NCBI RefSeq assembly: GCF_039645565.1
Contig: NZ_CP147914.1
Span: forward strand, 1,547,573-1,611,572
Origin: Sulfurimonas sp. HSL1-2
Lineage (GTDB): Bacteria > Campylobacterota > Campylobacteria > Campylobacterales > Sulfurimonadaceae
Length of the DNA: 64,000 nucleotides
Reading direction: 5' to 3'
Shown here one piece after another: positions 8,281 to 16,981 of the stretch. Under the pieces are notes generated by a model, which saw only the letters and a program-made list of their open reading frames with translations, did no database searches and was not told the origin of the DNA. A program made the translations under genes and the position numbers. The stretch's first letter is position 1. Every line of letters starts with the position of its first letter.

Positions 8281-9105
8281 TTAAAGTGAAAATGCGTAAA
8301 TGTTTTCGAACTTAATCGAATTGCCGCCCTTGCTCATGTGGACGAACTTCTGCTGCTGTTTGAAGTGGTACTTCTCGTAAAGATCAACGACCGGCTTCAC
8401 CCCGAGGGGAACGTCGGCAAAGACCTTTTTGAGCCCCCGGAAATAGAGGACCCCTTTCATCATTTTTTCCGCTTCGTCGTCATGGCCCTGGCGTACCTGC
8501 CAGGGGCCCAGATAGACATGGCGGGCATTGACGACGCTGGAGTGCTGAAAGGCATTCGGCAGCGTGAACTTGAGCGAGCTGGTGCGTTCCATCTCATCGA
8601 GCAGGAAGGCTAGGCGGTCTTCGCCGAACGTTTCATGATCGATGGCATGGATGGCGGATTCGAAGTTTCCGCCGTCAAGCTCTTTGGCATGCGCATTGGT
8701 AAAATTGAACGGCGGCACTTTGCCGACATTGATGAAGCGGCCCACTTCCATATTTGATTCAAAGCCGTGGGCTTCGAAAAACGGTACGAGGTCCGGGTTG
8801 GCATGGAGATAAATTTTGCGGAAATCGTTCTCCAGTACCCCCAGAAGCGTTTGGAAAAGGCGTTTGCCTATTCCCTGCTTCTGGTACTCCGGACGCACCA
8901 TAAAATATTTCATCTGTGCCGTTTCGGTAAAGCCGATCGACATGATCGCCCCCACCAGTTTGCCGTCTTCGTACGCACCGTAGCAGAGGTTGGGCGAGTG
9001 CATCATCATCAGTTTGATATGGTAACCGTCGGCAAGCCAGCCCACCGTATCAGCAATCTTTACCAGTTCAGCGACGTCTGCGAATTTGAGCCATCCTATG
9101 AACAT
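8281..9105 (-). CDS. GNAT-family acetyltransferase in the nif operon
   Basis: The 274-residue protein has an N-terminal GNAT domain (residues about 5-120) with the acetyl-CoA loop RPEYQKQGIGKRLF and LHANPDLVPFFEAHGFE. A second half (about 150-274) resembles the C-terminal GNAT-like domain of the YitH class. Its start overlaps the end of nifV by 10 bases, so it is translated with nifV. It is the second GNAT protein of this operon. The substrate is unknown. Membership in the nifB unit suggests protein or small-molecule acetylation linked to nitrogenase. Confidence 0.87.
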   Translation of the reverse strand: MFIGWLKFADVAELVKIADTVGWLADGYHIKLMMMHSPNLCYGAYEDGKLVGAIMSIGFTETAQMKYFMVRPEYQKQGIGKRLFQTLLGVLENDFRKIYLHANPDLVPFFEAHGFESNMEVGRFINVGKVPPFNFTNAHAKELDGGNFESAIHAIDHETFGEDRLAFLLDEMERTSSLKFTLPNAFQHSSVVNARHVYLGPWQVRQGHDDEAEKMMKGVLYFRGLKKVFADVPLGVKPVVDLYEKYHFKQQQKFVHMSKGGNSIKFENIYAFSL

Positions 9106-10217
9106 AGGCTCTGCCTGTAAAGAGATACGAGCTCCATGTCGTCAAGGACCTGCTTACGCGAGGTCACGATTTCGCGAATGCGCGGCAGCAGAGACTGCAG
9201 TGCACTCTTTTCGGCGCTGATGCCGAGCTGTTTGAGATGGTACATGACCGTCCCGGTACCCGAATGCTTGCCGATAGGGAAAGCACGCAGTCCCCCGACC
9301 TCTTCGGCATCGAAGGGTTCGTATGCACGGCTGTTCTTCATCATACCGTCAGCATGGATACCGCTCTCATGGGCAAAGAGACGCTCCCCGACAATGGGGG
9401 CGTTCGGCGCGATCGTTACGCCCGCCGCCTCAGCGACGATGGCAATGAGCGAACGCATCTGCATCGCATCGATGCGGCGCGTATCGCCGTAGAGGTGTTT
9501 GAGCGCCATGGAGATCTGTTCGAACGAAGCGTTACCCGCCCGTTCGCCCAGACCGATGACCGTCGTATTGACGCTGAGCGCACCTGCATCCAACCCGCTG
9601 AGCGCATTGGCATTGGCAAGACCGAAATCATTGTGCGTGTGCATTTCGATCGGAAGGAGATTGAGGGAAACCAATGCCTTGATGGCTTCGTAGGTTCGTG
9701 TCGGTGTCAGAATCCCGACGGTATCGCAGTAGCGGAAACGGTCAGCGCCGAGCGTATGGCCCAGCTGCATCACGTCGGCAATAAAGCCAAGATCGGCACG
9801 GGAGCTGTCTTCGGCCCCGATACAGACATAGAGTCCTTCGCGTTTCGCGGCCATAATGACTGCCTCGAGCTGCGAAAGCATCCGGCTTTTATCACCGCCG
9901 AATTTAACGTCAATCAGAATATCCGAGACGGGAATGGAAAGGTCAACGGCTTTCACGCCACATTCAAGCGAAGCCTCGAGGTCGCGCATCGTCGCACGGT
10001 TCCAGGTCATCATCCGCGCCTCCAGCCCGAGGGCCAGCAGTTCGCGGATGTCATCCTGTTCGCGCGTTCCCATGGCGGGAATGCCGATCTCGAGTTCATC
10101 GGCACCGCAGGCATCAAGCGCGCGGGCGATCGCTATTTTTTCACCGGTGTTGAACGCCACATAGGGCGCCTGTTCACCGTCACGTAACGTCGTGTCGTTG
10201 ATCAAAGCCATTTCCAT
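9096..10217 (-). CDS. nifV: homocitrate synthase NifV
   Basis: NifV condenses acetyl-CoA with 2-oxoglutarate to homocitrate, the organic ligand of FeMo-co. The 373-residue protein shows the DRE-TIM HMGL family features: INDTTLRDGEQAP at the start, the metal-binding HTHNDFGLANAN motif around 196, and GNASFEQ. It follows nifB on the same strand after a 108-base gap with two small hairpins and no clear sigma-54 site, so it is probably read from the nifB promoter. Start choice between MEM and the MAL two codons later is open. Confidence 0.95.
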   Translation of the reverse strand: MEMALINDTTLRDGEQAPYVAFNTGEKIAIARALDACGADELEIGIPAMGTREQDDIRELLALGLEARMMTWNRATMRDLEASLECGVKAVDLSIPVSDILIDVKFGGDKSRMLSQLEAVIMAAKREGLYVCIGAEDSSRADLGFIADVMQLGHTLGADRFRYCDTVGILTPTRTYEAIKALVSLNLLPIEMHTHNDFGLANANALSGLDAGALSVNTTVIGLGERAGNASFEQISMALKHLYGDTRRIDAMQMRSLIAIVAEAAGVTIAPNAPIVGERLFAHESGIHADGMMKNSRAYEPFDAEEVGGLRAFPIGKHSGTGTVMYHLKQLGISAEKSALQSLLPRIREIVTSRKQVLDDMELVSLYRQSLCS

Positions 10218-10249
10218 CCTTCACCTTCGTCAATTCGTCTCATCTGACG

Positions 10250-10310
10250 CAAAATGCGAAAGCATTTGTCTGCTGTTTAGCGGCCTGCCGGCAGTTCCGG
10301 GAAAACCCGG
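10250..10310. other. two small hairpins between nifB and nifV
   Basis: CAAAATGC-GAAA-GCATTTG (10250-10267) and CCGGG-AAAA-CCCGG (10297-10310) are short stems in the 108-base gap. Neither is followed by a clear T-run on the minus strand, so read-through into nifV is expected. Confidence 0.45.
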
Positions 10311-10325
10311 AGCGCACCGACGCTC

Positions 10326-11741
10326 TTAGTTCGCTTCCATCTCCTCGGGGAGATTGAAGTATTTGCGTGTCGCCTTGAGGACGGAAGCCTCCATCGGCTG
10401 ATACGCATAGCTCATATCCGCAATCAGTCCCGCTTTCGCGAGGTCGTCCTGCGGACAGCCGCCGATCTTCGCTGTCAGGATCAGCTTGCAGTCTTTGAGT
10501 TTCTCAAGGATCGCATCGATCGGGTTCGTGCCATCCGGTCCCGCACAGTACTCGTAGTCGAGTTTACGGTGGTGGATGAAGCGGATACCGCGGTCGCCGG
10601 CTTCATAGATGAGGAACTCTTTGACCGAACCGAAGTGCTGGTTGATCATCCCTTCGCCCGCCGTCGTTACCGCGACAAGGATGGTCTGACCGTCGGAGCT
10701 GAGGTCTGCCTTCTCTTTGCGGACACGCTCGTTCGCACGGTCGAGGAAGAAACGGAACTCTTCGATCTTCGCATGCGCTTCTTTACGGCCTTCAACATTG
10801 TAGTGCGCTTCGAGGGCATCGAAACTCATCTCTTTGAAGCGGTCTTTCGTGAATTCCGCACCGCGGTCCTCACCGATCAGACCTACGGCGTCGGCGCGGC
10901 ACTGGCGGCAGTGCTGCATCAGTTTCATATCCATACCGCACGCTTCCTGGACTTCCATCTGCTGCTGATCCGTCGCAGACGGTACACCGTCAAGGGCGAA
11001 TTTCGTACCGAACTCCGGCTCGGAGATGATCGGCATGATGTTGTGGAGGAAGACACCGATCTCTTTGAGTTTCTTGGAAACTTCCGGCAGGTGCTTGTCG
11101 TTGATGCCCGGGATCAGAACGGAGTTCGCCTTAATCAGGATGCCGTGCTCGACACACTTCTTCATCCCTTCGAGCTGGTTCTCGAGGAGGATACGGGACG
11201 CCTCTTTACCGTAGATGCGTTTGTTGTTGTGGTAGATCCACGGATAGATTTTCGAACCGATCTCGCCTGTTTCGTCTACAGAGTTGATCGTGACCGTAAT
11301 GTGGTCGATGTCGTATTTAACCATCTCATCAACGAAGTTCGGCAGTGCAAGGCCGTTCGTAGAGAGACAGAGTTTCAGGTCTGGCGCTTTTTCGCGGACC
11401 ATTGCAAATGTCTTGAATGTTTTTTCCGGGTTGGCGAGGGCATCTCCCGGTCCGGCAATACCAAGAACACTCATACGCTGAACTTCACCGCCGACGAACA
11501 TGACCTTCTTGACGGACTCTTCCGGTGTCAGGCGTTCGCTTGTAACCCCCGGACGGCTCTCGTTGGAACAGTCGTATTTACGGTTACAGTAGTTACACTG
11601 GATATTACATGCAGGTGCAACCGCAACGTGGATACGTGCGTAGTGGTGGTGGGCTCCTTCAGAGTAACATGGGTGATCGTGGACCTTTTCTGCAATATCA
11701 GCTGGCAATGCTGATTCTGTTGGGCTTGAACCGCAGCTCAT
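10326..11741 (-). CDS. nifB: nitrogenase cofactor biosynthesis protein NifB
   Basis: NifB is the radical-SAM enzyme that makes NifB-co, the 8Fe core of FeMo-co. The SAM-cluster motif is C45-x3-C49-x2-C52 (ACNIQCNYC), with further conserved Cys at C25 and C58. The C-terminal 120 residues form a NifX-like cofactor-binding domain (INQHFGSVKEFLIYE). The start at 11741 (MSCGSSPTES) is chosen over an in-frame ATG 68 codons upstream: AAAGGAG lies just before it, it matches the usual NifB N-terminus, and a sigma-54 promoter (11823-11838) lies inside the longer frame. 471 residues. Confidence 0.96.
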   Translation of the reverse strand: MSCGSSPTESALPADIAEKVHDHPCYSEGAHHHYARIHVAVAPACNIQCNYCNRKYDCSNESRPGVTSERLTPEESVKKVMFVGGEVQRMSVLGIAGPGDALANPEKTFKTFAMVREKAPDLKLCLSTNGLALPNFVDEMVKYDIDHITVTINSVDETGEIGSKIYPWIYHNNKRIYGKEASRILLENQLEGMKKCVEHGILIKANSVLIPGINDKHLPEVSKKLKEIGVFLHNIMPIISEPEFGTKFALDGVPSATDQQQMEVQEACGMDMKLMQHCRQCRADAVGLIGEDRGAEFTKDRFKEMSFDALEAHYNVEGRKEAHAKIEEFRFFLDRANERVRKEKADLSSDGQTILVAVTTAGEGMINQHFGSVKEFLIYEAGDRGIRFIHHRKLDYEYCAGPDGTNPIDAILEKLKDCKLILTAKIGGCPQDDLAKAGLIADMSYAYQPMEASVLKATRKYFNLPEEMEAN

Positions 11742-11822
11742 TTTAGCTCCTTTAATAGATGTATAGGTTTGACGAACCTGACCTTGCATCATGTAGCTAC
11801 AATCATATTCTGCTGCCAATGA

Positions 11823-11838
11823 TGCAAACCCCATTCCA
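11823..11838 (-). promoter_or_regulatory. sigma-54 promoter of nifB
   Basis: The minus strand reads TGGAAT-N5-TTGCA with exact -24/-12 spacing. Transcription would start near 11812, giving a leader of about 71 bases before the nifB ATG. The 315-base stretch 11742-12056 holds this promoter and the divergent one at 11992; no exact NifA-type site was found in it. Confidence 0.75.
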
Positions 11839-11991
11839 GCCATTTTCCGGCCCAACGGGCTACCACCTCCGACAATCCTTACAATTTTGTCCCCCGATGA
11901 TCTCTTTGAGAGCACGGCAACATTATTAATTAGTATCTCATGCAAAACCTCCCATTCTCCGCCAACGCCCGACAGCCGGGGAGCTCTTCAC

Positions 11992-12007
11992 TGGAACGCA
12001 TCTTGCA
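11992..12007 (+). promoter_or_regulatory. sigma-54 promoter of the NifX-like/Tpx-like/SIR2-like operon
   Basis: TGGAAC-GCATC-TTGCA with ideal spacing, the best single match in the window. Predicted start near 12018, leader about 39 bases with an AAAGGA site before the ATG at 12057. Divergent from the nifB promoter, with 150 bases between them. Confidence 0.85.
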
Positions 12008-12056
12008 TTTTAGCCGTCAAGTACGCCTGATTCCGGGCGACGGTAAAGGAAACTCT

Positions 12057-12497
12057 ATGAAGATCGCTGTCCCGTTCAGTCAACAGCTCGAGCTCTATCG
12101 CGATAACCCTTCGACCGCCCCCAAATTCGGCATTTATGAAATTGTTATGGAAAAGAGCCGGGTCGGCATCTCCCTGCTGAGCGTTGAGATGAACCCCTGG
12201 TGCAAAACGGCGTGCGGTCTCTTTGACACCTCTTCAACCACGTGTACCTGCGATGAAGAGCGCCAAAAAGATATCCGTCATATCACCGAACACTATGCGC
12301 TGCTTGAAGTGCTCGCCGGCTGCAGCTACCTGCTGGCCGACCGCTTCTGCGACAACACCAAACGCGCACTGACCAACGGCGGCATCCACCTGTTCAAATT
12401 CCCCTCCGTCATCCGTACGACGGAGAACGCCATCAAAAATTTCATCATAGGAGCTTCACTTGCAAATACAGTTGAACACGTCTACTATGCGTCTTGA
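12057..12497 (+). CDS. NifX/NafY-like FeMo-cofactor-binding domain protein
   Basis: The 146-residue protein starts MKIAVPFSQQLELYRDN and follows the dinitrogenase FeMo-cofactor domain layout (MTH1175/NifX class): beta start, FGIYEIV, then HYALLEVLAGCSYLLADRFCDNTKRAL, which matches the C-terminal part of this fold. It carries an added Cys-rich loop (CKTACGLF...CTCDEE). Such proteins carry NifB-co or FeMo-co between assembly steps. The ATG at 12057 was chosen because the sigma-54 promoter lies within the longer frame. The 3' end overlaps the next gene by 38 bases. Confidence 0.8.
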   Translation: MKIAVPFSQQLELYRDNPSTAPKFGIYEIVMEKSRVGISLLSVEMNPWCKTACGLFDTSSTTCTCDEERQKDIRHITEHYALLEVLAGCSYLLADRFCDNTKRALTNGGIHLFKFPSVIRTTENAIKNFIIGASLANTVEHVYYAS

Positions 12498-12969
12498 AGA
12501 GCTGCCGCTTGATATCGGTTATGCCTCCGAAAAAGTTATGCTCAAGGCCCCCGACGGTACGTCACAGAGCGTCGGCGGACAGGACGGTAAGACCCAGCTG
12601 ATCGTTACGGCCCCTTTTATAGACGATGACTTCATCGCCGAACTGCAAGCCATCGGGAAAGCGCTCCCCGAAGGCGACGGCGTCAATGCCTCGCTGATCG
12701 TCGCGGCGACCACCCACGAGGACCCCAAAGTCGAAGGGTTCCGTTTCCTGCTCGACAGCGACGAAGAGTTCGCCGACTGGTACGGCGTGCGCCTCAGCGG
12801 TGAGCCTCTCGCAGGGGAGCTGACCAAGGCCCTGTTCATCATCTCCAAAGATGGTGCACTCTATTACGACGAATTTGCAAAAAACCTGCATGATCCGTTC
12901 AATGCCGAAACGGCCGTGCGGAAAATTTACGCTGCGCAGGAATGTTATACCGGGAAAGGATGCCACTAA
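12460..12969 (+). CDS. thiol-peroxidase-like protein lacking the peroxidatic Cys
   Basis: The 169-residue protein fits the Tpx/peroxiredoxin fold: VTAPFIDDDFIAELQAI stands where active members have a PSIDTxVC motif, and YGVRLSGEPLAGELTKALFIISKDG matches the Tpx C-terminal half. The catalytic Cys is replaced by Asp/Phe residues, so peroxidase activity is unlikely; the only Cys lie in the tail (ECYTGKGCH). A TTG start at 12460 is supported by AGGAG six bases upstream; an ATG nine codons on is the alternative. It may be a structural or binding protein, or use the tail Cys residues. Confidence 0.75.
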   Translation: MQIQLNTSTMRLEELPLDIGYASEKVMLKAPDGTSQSVGGQDGKTQLIVTAPFIDDDFIAELQAIGKALPEGDGVNASLIVAATTHEDPKVEGFRFLLDSDEEFADWYGVRLSGEPLAGELTKALFIISKDGALYYDEFAKNLHDPFNAETAVRKIYAAQECYTGKGCH

Positions 12970-13835
12970 TGAGTGAAACAATGACGACTACAGAGACCAA
13001 AGACTACAGTGAACTGATCGAAACGATCAAAAAAGAGATCCGCAACCAGACGACCGTCCCCTACTTCGGGCTGGGAATCTTCAAAGGGATCACGACCAAA
13101 GAGGGCGAACAGATGCCCTTTGACTCGGATTCGATGATCCTGATGATGAACAACGGCCGCGCCATGAGCCCGCGCCTGATGTTCGAATATTCCCGGGCCG
13201 CCATGCACCTCGAGCAGCGCCGCGGCGTCGACTACATCCAGCAGATGACCAACTGGATCTACACCAAGGAGTTCGAACCGACACCGCTGCACAAGGCGAT
13301 CCTGAACATGTCGCCGCGCTACATCATCGACACCAACCGCGATGCCAAGCTGCAGGAGATGCTCGCGTTCGAACCGCATACGTTCATCATCGGGAAGTCG
13401 CGTATCCTTGACAACGACTACCGCTACGAGATCTACGAGTGGGATGTCGAGAACAAGAAGTACTTCCAGGTCGACGAAGAGGCCCTCGACGACGCCCAGA
13501 AGATCCTCTTCAAGCCGATGGGTTCCCCGCTGCCGGACCCGAGCTTCGTCATCTCCGACGCCGACTATGTCGACTGGCTGACCGAAGCGATGGGCGGCTA
13601 TGCCGTCCCGTCCGTACTCAAAACCTACCGCAAGACGAAAAAGTACCTCTTCATGGGAACCTATTTCGACCGCGATACCGACCGTATGGTCGCCAACGAA
13701 CTGACGCACGACCTCGAAGGGGGTTACTTCATCACCGACCAGGAACTCGGTAAAAAAGAGAAGAAATTCGTCGAGAAGCACAATCTCGAACTGATCAAGA
13801 TGTCGCTCGAAGCCTTCACCGAGGCGTTTATCTAA
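12969..13835 (+). CDS. SIR2-like domain protein in a nif operon
   Basis: The start codon overlaps the previous stop (TAATG), so the 288-residue protein is translationally coupled. An N-terminal helix is followed by PYFGLGIFKG, then PTPLHKAILNMSPRYIIDTNRD, which resembles the TTNxD segment of SIR2-like NAD-binding domains. The classical GAGxS loop and the catalytic His region of deacylases are not clear, so enzymatic activity is doubtful. SIR2-like proteins hydrolyse or bind NAD; in a nif operon NAD(P) sensing is conceivable. The family call is moderate, the function unknown. Confidence 0.7.
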   Translation: MSETMTTTETKDYSELIETIKKEIRNQTTVPYFGLGIFKGITTKEGEQMPFDSDSMILMMNNGRAMSPRLMFEYSRAAMHLEQRRGVDYIQQMTNWIYTKEFEPTPLHKAILNMSPRYIIDTNRDAKLQEMLAFEPHTFIIGKSRILDNDYRYEIYEWDVENKKYFQVDEEALDDAQKILFKPMGSPLPDPSFVISDADYVDWLTEAMGGYAVPSVLKTYRKTKKYLFMGTYFDRDTDRMVANELTHDLEGGYFITDQELGKKEKKFVEKHNLELIKMSLEAFTEAFI

Positions 13836-13848
13836 AACCCAAAACACC

Positions 13849-13864
13849 TGCCCCAATCGGGGCA
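13849..13864 (+). terminator. hairpin after the SIR2-like gene
   Basis: TGCCCC-AATC-GGGGCA is a perfect 6-bp stem 14 bases after the stop. No T-run follows, so it may only attenuate transcription into clpP. Confidence 0.5.
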
Positions 13865-13929
13865 AACGATACGCAATCTTGAGCGATCGCTTAGCGGGAT
13901 GACGCGGCGAAGCCACACAAAGGAAACTT

Positions 13930-14526
13930 ATGCCATACATACCTACCGTAAAAGACAGAACCCCACGGGGCGAACGCTATTTTGACCTTTTTTCCAAACT
14001 GATGGGTGACCGTGTCATCATGATCACCGAACCGATCGACGACCACATGATGGGGATCATCGTCTCCCAACTGCTTTATCTTGAAGCCGAAGATTCCGAA
14101 GAGCCGATCCATATGTATATCAGTTCTCCGGGCGGTTCGGTGATGGCGGGTCTCGCCATCCTGGACACCATGCAGCTGATCAGTGCCCCGGTCTACACCT
14201 ACGGTCTGGGAATGGTCGCATCGATGGCCGCCGTCCTCTTCACCTGTGGCGAGCCGGGACACCGCTACGTGCTCCCCAACGCCGAAGTGATGATCCACCA
14301 GCCGCTCGGCGGCGCACAGGGCCAGGCCAGTGATATCGAGATCCAGGCCAACCACATTATCAGCCTCAAAAAGCGCCTCTACAGGATCCTCTCCGAAGCC
14401 ACCGGTGCGCCGGTCAAAACCATTGAGAAGGCCAGCGACCGCGACAACTATTTTGTCGCCGAAGACGCCATCAAGTTCGGTCTGGCGGACCAGATCCTCA
14501 ATGCTATTACGAAAAAGGAAGTCTGA
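13930..14526 (+). CDS. clpP: nif-linked ClpP protease subunit
   Basis: The 198-residue serine protease subunit forms the ClpP barrel. Catalytic residues are S98 (MVASMAAVL), H123 (VMIHQPLGG) and an Asp in the ASDRDNYF segment. The usual GQAASMGA motif is diverged to LGMVASMAA, which suggests a paralogue rather than the housekeeping copy. Its stop overlaps the clpX start (TGATG). Being between nif genes, it may turn over nif assembly proteins, as proposed for the nif-linked ClpX2 of Azotobacter. No propeptide is apparent. Whether another clpP exists in the genome cannot be seen here. Confidence 0.93.
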   Translation: MPYIPTVKDRTPRGERYFDLFSKLMGDRVIMITEPIDDHMMGIIVSQLLYLEAEDSEEPIHMYISSPGGSVMAGLAILDTMQLISAPVYTYGLGMVASMAAVLFTCGEPGHRYVLPNAEVMIHQPLGGAQGQASDIEIQANHIISLKKRLYRILSEATGAPVKTIEKASDRDNYFVAEDAIKFGLADQILNAITKKEV

Positions 14527-15755
14527 TGAGTACCAAAGAAGAGAAAACATGTTCGTTCTGCGGGCGTAAGCAGAGCGAAGTGAAAAAAATGTTCTCCTCC
14601 GAGAACACCAATATCTGTAACGAGTGTGTCACGACCTGTTCAAACATCCTCCAGAAGGAGGTCCGTTACGAACAGCAGGAGAAGATGCACCAGGAGCTGC
14701 CGAAGCCCTCGAAGATCGTCGACTTCCTCGACAAGTACATCATTGGGCAGGAGGACGCGAAGAAGGTCCTCGCCGTCGCGCTGTACAACCACTACAAGCG
14801 GATCGAAAACCCGATCTACAATAATGTCGAGCTGGAAAAATCGAACATTATGCTGCTCGGACCGACGGGGAGCGGTAAGACCCTCCTGGCCAAATCCCTG
14901 GCCAAGATCATGAACGTGCCCTTCGCCGTCGCCGATGCGACAGCACTGACCGAAGCGGGCTACGTCGGTGAAGACGTCGAGAGCATCCTCTCCCGCCTCC
15001 TCGCCGCGGCCAACTACGACATCGAAGCGGCTCAGCGCGGGATCATCTACATCGATGAGATCGACAAGATCGCCCGCAAATCCGAGAGCGCCACGATGGG
15101 CCGCGACGTCTCCGGCGAAGGGGTCCAGCAGGGTCTGCTCAAGATCCTGGAGGGCAGCGAAGTCTACGTCCCGGTCAAAGGGAGCCGCAAGAACTCCACG
15201 ACGGAGACCGTCCTCTTCGATACGACGCACGTCCTCTTCGTCTGCGGGGGCGCCTTCGTCGGCCTCGTGCCGGACAAGCACACGAAGCGCACCAACAAGG
15301 TCGGCTTTGCAAAAGTCCAGAAAAGCGAGATGGCTGCCGACTTCAAAGTCGACCAGCGCGCCCTGGTCCACTACGGTATCATTCCCGAGTTCATCGGCCG
15401 TATCCCGGTCATCGCCCAGCTGCGCGAACTGACCAAGGATCAGATGGTCCAGATTCTCCAGGAACCGGACAATGCCCTGATCAAACAGTTCCAGGCGCTC
15501 TTCGATATGGACGGTATCAGCCTGGAATTCGAAGCCAAAGCCCTCGAAGCGATCGCACAGCAGGCGATCGACAAAGGCGTCGGTGCCCGCGGTCTGCGCG
15601 GTATCATCGAAGAGGTGATGCTGCCGCTGCAGTACAGCTGCCCTTCGCGCGAGGACCTCGAAAGCGTCACGATCACCGAGGGGGTCGTCAGCGACCCGAC
15701 GACCGAACCGATCTACACCTTCAAAAAAGAGGAAAAAGAGAGCGCTGAAGCGTAA
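14526..15755 (+). CDS. clpX: nif-linked ClpX unfoldase
   Basis: The 409-residue AAA+ unfoldase has an N-terminal zinc domain (C9, C12, C31, C34), Walker A GPTGSGKT at 112-119, the pore loop GYVGED, Walker B IIYIDEID and a VGF loop (TNKVGFAKV) where ClpX docks to ClpP. All functional parts are present. It directly follows clpP with overlapping stop and start. In Campylobacter, clpX is followed by mreB; here an MreB-like gene also follows, so this block may derive from duplication of that ancestral pair. Substrate specificity for nif proteins is inferred only from location. Confidence 0.94.
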   Translation: MSTKEEKTCSFCGRKQSEVKKMFSSENTNICNECVTTCSNILQKEVRYEQQEKMHQELPKPSKIVDFLDKYIIGQEDAKKVLAVALYNHYKRIENPIYNNVELEKSNIMLLGPTGSGKTLLAKSLAKIMNVPFAVADATALTEAGYVGEDVESILSRLLAAANYDIEAAQRGIIYIDEIDKIARKSESATMGRDVSGEGVQQGLLKILEGSEVYVPVKGSRKNSTTETVLFDTTHVLFVCGGAFVGLVPDKHTKRTNKVGFAKVQKSEMAADFKVDQRALVHYGIIPEFIGRIPVIAQLRELTKDQMVQILQEPDNALIKQFQALFDMDGISLEFEAKALEAIAQQAIDKGVGARGLRGIIEEVMLPLQYSCPSREDLESVTITEGVVSDPTTEPIYTFKKEEKESAEA

Positions 15756-15886
15756 GCGCTCCCAACGTTCCCCCGCGCGGGAACATCTCCCAAAACAACC
15801 TTCCGGACACTCCCTCCTCCTCCGACCACGTGGCCAAGCATTTACGGGCATCTTGTAAAATGTCTCCAAACAATGAGGGGGAAAGC

Positions 15887-16882
15887 ATGTTTTCAAGAAG
15901 GCGCTACGCCATCGATCTCGGTACGGACAATACCATCGTCTATGAACCGTCGCGGGGTATCATCTTCAACGAGCCGACCTGCATCACGGTCAACAAAAGC
16001 AGCAAGAAAACCGTCTGTATCGGGCACGAATCCAAACAGATGCTGGGCAAGACACCGCCGCACCTCCCTGTCATCCGTCCCCTTTCGCATGGCGCCATCG
16101 CCGATCTCGATGCGACCGTCCGCTTTCTGAAGCATCTTATCCATACATTGATGCTCAGACGCGGTCTCTTCGCGCCTGCGATCGCCGTCAGCGTCCCCTT
16201 CGACCTCACGGCGTACGAACGCGATGCCGTCCGATCGGCCGGCCTCCAGAGCGGGGCGGGCAGCATCGTGATGATCAAGGACCCCTTTTCGGCTGCCGTC
16301 GGCGCCGGCATCGACTTCCACTCCCCCGACGGCGCCCTGCTGCTCGACATCGGCAGCGGCGTCACCGAGATCTCGCTGCTCAGCTGCGGCGGCATCGTCG
16401 CATCGCACTCCGTACGCTCCGCCGGATGGGATTTCGAACAGGCCATCATCCACCATTTCGACAGCGTCCACCGCGAACGGATTGCTTCGCACGAAGCGGA
16501 AAGCCTGAAACTCCAGCTCTCCCGTCCCGGTGCAGCCGACACGGCGAAGGTCCATGCCCTCAGTCGCGACAATGCCATTCCCCACGCCCTGCAGGTCCCT
16601 CTGAATGAAGTACGCGAAGCCCTGCAGCCCGGCATCCGCCGCCTCGGTCGGTTCGTAAGTACGTTCATGCGCACCCTTCCCGAGGATTTCGCCCCCCGTC
16701 TCCGCGACAACGGCCTCTACATGACCGGCGGCAGCGCACAGCTGGACGGTCTGGGAACACACCTCGAGAAGACGCTCGGGCTTAAAACCGTCCTCAGCCG
16801 TGACCCCCTCCGGGAGATCGCCCTGGGCGCCGGGCGTATCATGGAGGACCGGAAACTGTTTGCGCATCTTAGTGCCAGGTAA
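15887..16882 (+). CDS. MreB-like actin-family protein
   Basis: The 331-residue protein carries MreB features: IDLGTDNTIVYEPSRGIIFNEP at the start (ATP-binding phosphate 1 loop), GHESKQMLGKTP, IRPLSHGAIADLD, LLLDIGSGVTEISLLS (phosphate 2) and MTGGSAQLDGL (adenosine motif). It is diverged from housekeeping MreB, for example in having DNTIV in place of ANTLV and many Cys and His residues. The ATG at 15887 has a GAGGGGG site. It follows clpPX after 131 bases. A cell-shape role is possible, but a filament scaffold specific to nitrogen fixation is an alternative. Confidence 0.85.
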   Translation: MFSRRRYAIDLGTDNTIVYEPSRGIIFNEPTCITVNKSSKKTVCIGHESKQMLGKTPPHLPVIRPLSHGAIADLDATVRFLKHLIHTLMLRRGLFAPAIAVSVPFDLTAYERDAVRSAGLQSGAGSIVMIKDPFSAAVGAGIDFHSPDGALLLDIGSGVTEISLLSCGGIVASHSVRSAGWDFEQAIIHHFDSVHRERIASHEAESLKLQLSRPGAADTAKVHALSRDNAIPHALQVPLNEVREALQPGIRRLGRFVSTFMRTLPEDFAPRLRDNGLYMTGGSAQLDGLGTHLEKTLGLKTVLSRDPLREIALGAGRIMEDRKLFAHLSAR

Positions 16883-16981
16883 ACCTGCCTAAGCCATCCG
16901 GCTGCCGGGGAACAGCCCCTTTGAAGTCGTACCTCTCCGGCGGCTGAGCCGACATGTACTTACAAAAAAAGGGGAAGAGGC

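Noticed and set aside
11742-11945. In-frame N-terminal extension of NifB (68 codons)
   Set aside because: A sigma-54 promoter lies inside it, and a strong ribosome site plus the family-typical start lie at 11741, although GGGAGG also precedes the upstream ATG.
13859-13876. GG-N10-GC match before clpP as a sigma-54 promoter
   Set aside because: The -12 half reads ACGCA and the -24 half overlaps a hairpin arm; too weak next to the other eight sites.
16883-16981. GC-rich stems after the MreB-like gene as a c-di-GMP riboswitch
   Set aside because: It lies downstream of the GGDEF gene, not upstream, and conserved GEMM motifs are absent; probably a terminator region.
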